DNA of 64,000 nucleotides from Gyrodactylus bullatarudis (lineage: Eukaryota > Platyhelminthes > Monogenea > Gyrodactylidea > Gyrodactylidae). Location: positions 1 to 64,000 of the forward strand of contig SSNU01000080.1 of NCBI GenBank assembly GCA_012064415.1, given 5' to 3'. Position numbers and translations under genes: made by a program. This document shows, in pieces, positions 59,570-64,000 of this stretch. The notes below the pieces were generated by a model. The model was not told the DNA's origin, did no database searches, and saw nothing but the letters and a program-made list of their open reading frames with translations. Numbering within the stretch: the stretch's first letter is position 1; each line of letters opens with the position of its first letter.

Positions 59570-62500
59570 TTGGGTGATTTCATTTTATCTAAAGACTCAT
59601 CTAGCTACGATAACAGAACGACTGTTCATAAACTTATTCGTGATGGATTATCAATTGCTGAAATTATGCGAAGAACTGGTTTTACAAGAAATCAAGTTAA
59701 TTACCATAAAAAGACTGGCATGAAAATATCTCCGAATCAATGTCTATATAGAGATATAGCAGATTTATTATTACGGGTCAATAAGCCAATTACTTTTCAG
59801 AAGATTCATTCCTTACTCAAGCCAAATGCTGAAAAGCTAAATATTTATTTAACTCACAGATTTATCAGACAATTTTTAGTCACTCATCCAAACTTCAAGA
59901 AACAAATTGTAAGCTCTCATATTAATTTTTAATTCAAGATATTCAAAAGGAAATATAATATTTAATAATTATTCAATAGCAAAAAATTTGAACATCCTTG
60001 ATAAGATAGAACTCGAAGGGGTCAGAAAGGTAGCCCACAATCGCCAATTTATAAATAATGATTTAGGAAATTCCAAATATAAAATTATCCCAGCCTTAAA
60101 ATATCCAGAAATCGATTCATTAGGACTAAAAATCTTCCAAAAATGGCGAAAATTGAATCTCCTAATAAGAATGGCTGAGCTCAAGTTTAAACTCAAAAAG
60201 TTAAAAGTAAGGTCAAACGTCAGTAATGGTTGGGCCCAAAGCTTCACTAAGGGCCATTAACTTCAAACTTTTGTCAATTTATGGAGAAGGCAAAGATGTG
60301 GACTGGCTTTTGTAGTGATCCACCACAGTCTTGTAAGCAAAATCGCCAAAATAATTCTAATTTGAGAAGGGAGTACAAGATTCGTACTTATATTCCTAAA
60401 AGTCTAATGAGCGCTTCAAGAGTACTCATCAGAAACGATGTCGTTGATGACATGAAGTTTAAACGATACGATGGACCGTTTGTGGTCCTCAGCCGAGATA
60501 GTAAGGAATTTAAAGTTATGAAAAAAGGTCAAGAATACGCGGTCAGCATTGATCGTTTGAAACCTTTTAAAGAGTTATGTCAAGCTATTGACGATAATGC
60601 TTAAGTGTTCCCAATATTAGGGAATACCGAAGTTGAAGGGGTTAACCCAAATCAGCAAACCATTGATTTAGTTGCAGACGGTTCACATAGAGGTCTACTC
60701 GATGAACCTGAAGCTAATGGCGACAATGTCAATCAATTGGTTGAAGAAATCCGTGAGAACCCGGATGAAGATCTAAATAAGCAGTGTCATACACGCCCTC
60801 AGCGAGTGCGAAAAGACACAAAAGATTCTGATTTCATTTACACTTCTCTTTGCGCGGCCCGAGCCCGGATTCTCCGCATAAAAGAGGGGGAAATGTAGGG
60901 ATCTTAATGAAATTAATGAATATTAGTAATGAATATAATATAAATTATATTCGAATAAGCAAAGAATGGGGAGAGAATAAAACAAAAGTAAATATCAATA
61001 AATAAAATTGTTTAAAAACACGCCGAGGCATTTGGCAGTCTTTTTGATTTTGAATTGATATCATGGCAGAGCAATTTAATAACGATATTATTCCTCCCTT
61101 AGGTCCCACCAAAGCCAACGGTGATCCAATTCATGCCGCTAGCGTCCTACCCCACGAGATGAAAGACCGCATCATCAATGAGTTATTAGAGATGTTGAAA
61201 CGGTCTCAACAGGCATGCCTTTCGGCCTAAAAAAAGGCCGGTGCCACATTCCAGCGAGCCATGGACACCGCATTTAGCGGATTGACTAACGTCCAAGCCT
61301 ACATAGATGATATCAACATCGCGTCTCCCTCAATCGAGGAACATCAAAAAACTTTAGACGAAGTCTTTTACCGTCTAGAAATCTATAACATTAAACCTAA
61401 GATGGATGATAACTTCATCTTTTATTGATCGTCCTGAAGCTCCACTTCCTAAGAAGAGGCTATGTAGTGATCCACCACAGTCTTGTAAGCAAAGTCGCCA
61501 AAATAATTCTAATTTGAGAAAGAGCAAATTGGAAAACTAACAATAAACAGTCGCGTAATCAAAATCATCAAAATAATTCTAATTTGAGAAAGAGCAAATT
61601 AGAAAATAAATTATAAACAAAATGTACAATCTAAAAATATATCTTTTTGTTTAAAGCCTCGGCATAAGAGAGGCATTATCGTCTTTTCAATTCAAAAAAA
61701 CCACGTGACTCATGTCTGAAATTCCCAACTCTCTTTCAGGTTCAACTAGTGCCTCTGTGGACCTCGATGAACATCCAAATCCCGTGGTTTATGAAACTGC
61801 CAACCTCTTGCAAACGGTTACCAGGAACATGAACGAAGCCTTCGATCGTTATACTTATATGATGACCGATATGAAAACGATGTTTGATAAGAAGGTCGCC
61901 GCCCATCTCGCTGAAGCCTCAGCACCCCGAGAGCAATCTCAACACTTCTAATAGAAAACTGGATCCTTGATAATCAAGAGACACTTCAACAGTATATAGA
62001 AGATAACATATTCAACGTTGATGAAACATCTTTATTTTTTCAAGAAAGGGGTGTTTTGACATTGGATATGAATTATAAGAACTGTAGAGGTTGGAAAAAA
62101 TTAAAAGATAGATTAACAGTCGTTGCATGCTGCAGTATGTCTGGTGAAAAATATCCTCCGTAAGTAATTGGTAAGTTTCAATTTTAATTTTTGGAAGGTC
62201 ATTCTAAAAAACCGAGGTGCTTCAAAAGAAACATTCCGGAAAATTACAAAGGAAATGAAAACGCTTGGAATAATGCTGAACTCTTTCAAGAATGGCTAGA
62301 AAAATTTTCAGAATAAAATTCAGGAAAAAATGTTTTATTACTTGATGACAATGTTTCGTTTCATAAAATTCCAGTTGTCCCTGCTAATGTCAAATTATTA
62401 TTTTTACCACCCAATTCAACATCCGATTGCCAGCCATTAGATCAAGGCATTATTTGGAGCTTCAAATCAAATTTCCGTAAAATTTTGGCGAATATTTCAT

Positions 62501-62645
62501 TTGCTCCTGATGCTTCAATGGCTTATAAAATGATTGAAAAATCTTTCAATTTAGTTAAAGAAAATTGCATTAAAAACTGTTTCAAAAAGTCTATAATATG
62601 GAATGTAAATCAAATTCCGACTAATGTAAATAATTTGACAATTTA
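59570..62645 (+). pseudogene. Tigger/pogo-type transposase, interrupted
   Basis: The first part, 59570-60310, has helix-turn-helix-like segments (LSIAEIMRRTGFTRNQV) and a CENP-B-type DNA-binding pattern (SNGWAQSFTKGH then, in another frame, FKLLSIYGEGKDVDWL). After the inserted retroelement, 61950-62645 has the DDE core of the Tigger family: IFNVDETSLFF, LTVVACCSMSGEKYPP, KNVLLLDDNVSFHK, LLFLPPNSTSDCQPLDQG. The core has at least two internal stops or shifts (about 62162 and 62316). The third catalytic residue region is decayed. Not functional. The earliest frame (59570-59932) might belong to something else. Confidence 0.7.
60305..61950 (+). mobile_element. Gypsy-type LTR retroelement remnant inside the transposase
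   Basis: The frame 60281-60604 encodes an integrase C-terminal domain typical of Ty3/gypsy polyproteins (RYDGPFVVLSR...VSIDRLKPF). The frame 60605-60898 is a polyprotein end (TRPQRVRKD). A possible LTR starts near TGTAGGGATC (60895) and includes AATAAA signals. A new Gag-like start at 61063 (MAEQFNNDIIPPLGP) breaks off and joins a piece of RT (VQAYIDDINIASPS). Another Gag-like start is at 61712-61951. A piece of about 50 bp near 60312 (GTGATCCACCACAGTCTTGT) recurs at 61465. It is a scrambled composite of two related elements with heavy deletions. Confidence 0.7.
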
Positions 62646-64000
62646 GCTGATGAGTAGGGCAACCAAATGTCTTTTTTGTCCAGGTGTATTAAGCCTGAAA
62701 ATGTTATTAAAAAATCTCCTGATAGCTTGGTTCACGAGTTGGGTATGCCTGTTTTGCCTTTTTTCATCCAAAAAAGCCTTTTTTAGCCTTTTTGAATTTA
62801 CTTCTTAAAAAGCCTTTTTTGCACTAAAATAAATAAGAATCCGTTGTTCAATCTCAGATTCAAGCAACAATTAATAAAGATATGACATTATACGTTTGAA
62901 TTTGCACTCAGGATACGACTTCAATCCAAAAATCGAAGGCTGTTAACTTTAAAATCATCATGATATTCTACATTTAATGCTTTTTACAAATTAAAGTTCA
63001 CAACGAGGATTTTCAAAACTTAATTCTAACAGGAATCCAAGCTAAAATTGAATACCAAGTTCGGAAATTCAATTGAAACTTCTCTTTACTCTCCAAAGCT
63101 AGAGAATATCATAAGCAAAATGGTCCAAACGAATATTTGAAAAATATAATCAATCAGATTTCAGAGATTCTAGATATTTATACTTAATTCATTGGATGAT
63201 CATACTTAACCAATGATAATTAAAAATCATTTGTTAAAGGTTCTTGGTGGGTAGAAAACGGTTGTGATACAAATTCGTTTTGAAAAATTCGTCAGAATAC
63301 TGGTCATGATATGGTCAGGATACTGTACATAATTTTCTTATACTTTAGTTTAAATGTTAGTTATAATTCTGGCAACTCAATTATATATTCAATTTGTATA
63401 ATTTCCGAAATTAAATTTCGTTGTCCCTCATTTTTCACCCTGACCAGTTGATCGAAGATGGTAAAAAGTGCTCTATCAATTTTACACAAAATAATGAAAA
63501 ATAAGATATGACTCATATCATAAACCTTGAAAAACATGTAAACTCTCTTGTTTTCTGTTGTGTAATGTTAAAAAATTAACTTCAATTGCTAATTACTGGT
63601 TTCATTACATACGACTTAATCATAATTACCCTCCCTATACTTCAATGTTAAGATTCTGAGTCAAGCACATGGATGTCTTTGAAGGTATGAAATTGCCTTA
63701 TATACCTTCGAATACACCATATCATTCCACAATTTTTGAGAAGCTAAATCTGATTTATCATTGCACTATTCTTGTTTTTTTTCTTGGTTTTTTGACTGTA
63801 TGTATGAAAACGAAGGATTTCTAATTTATATCATATTATTTTTGTGTAAATTAAGAATGCTTCAAATTGTGTAATTAAATCCAAAAATAAGATCTTGGTT
63901 TCTGAAGCTAGAATGCCTGATTTTTACCAATCTACTTGAAATAAGTTATCAAAGAATACTAATCTATTAAAGTAATTTTATTTTAACAAAATTTATTGAC
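62646..64000. other. No recognisable gene
   Basis: AT-rich sequence. Around 62740-62830 there are imperfect repeats of GCCTTTTTT. A segment near 63115-63210 resembles, inverted, the spacer between the two PLEs at 55020-55120. No coding exon recognised. Confidence 0.4.

Overview
This is a eukaryotic (animal) chromosome segment. It is very AT-rich, has intron-split genes with canonical GT..AG junctions, a nuclear tRNA with no encoded CCA, and many transposon remnants. A Hox gene that looks like an arthropod fushi tarazu points to an arthropod. Tiny introns, KRBA2-like transposon tails and Penelope-like elements would fit a crustacean such as a caligid copepod, but that assignment is inference.

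Layout. 1-370: 3' tail of a Penelope-like element (PLE). 4468-6468 (-): abLIM/Unc-115-like LIM protein, 3' part incomplete. 6.5-15.3 kb: mostly unrecognised sequence. 15319-17445 (+): four-exon ftz-like Hox gene, the only Hox gene seen. 19943-20024 (+): tRNA-Ser(CGA). 25.6-34.5 kb: a dense housekeeping/recombination block. It holds TFIIA small subunit (-), head-to-head with CXXC1/CFP1 (+); a 221-aa unknown protein (-), head-to-head with a ten-exon HFM1/MER3-like protein whose ATPase motifs are eroded (+); and a possible 84-aa two-exon gene (+). 35039-42895 (-): a nine-exon, 383-aa low-complexity protein I cannot name. 44-50.7 kb: a repeat block (long hairpin, LINE fragment, element with KRBA2-like tail, two PLEs). 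51600-57349 (+): an OSER1-like gene whose third intron holds two PLE copies tail to tail. 57.8-62.6 kb: PLE tail, a 1-kb inverted-repeat element, and a Tigger/pogo transposase pseudogene split by a gypsy-type retroelement remnant.

Main points. (1) Eight inferred introns are only 23-32 nt long; all carry GT..AG and all are needed to keep frame or avoid stops. (2) The HFM1-like protein has lost the hallmark residues of motifs I, II, III and VI but is open over 1176 codons, so it looks like a pseudo-helicase. (3) The ftz-like gene has both a YPWM hexapeptide and an LXXLL box, a Lox5/Ftz-type KLNGP parapeptide, and two introns inside the homeobox. (4) Several inverted-repeat elements share a TATATGTTACCGT-like terminus followed by element-specific palindromic repeats, in one case a different set at each end. 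All exon models were joined by hand from phase and splice signals; no transcript or database evidence was available.
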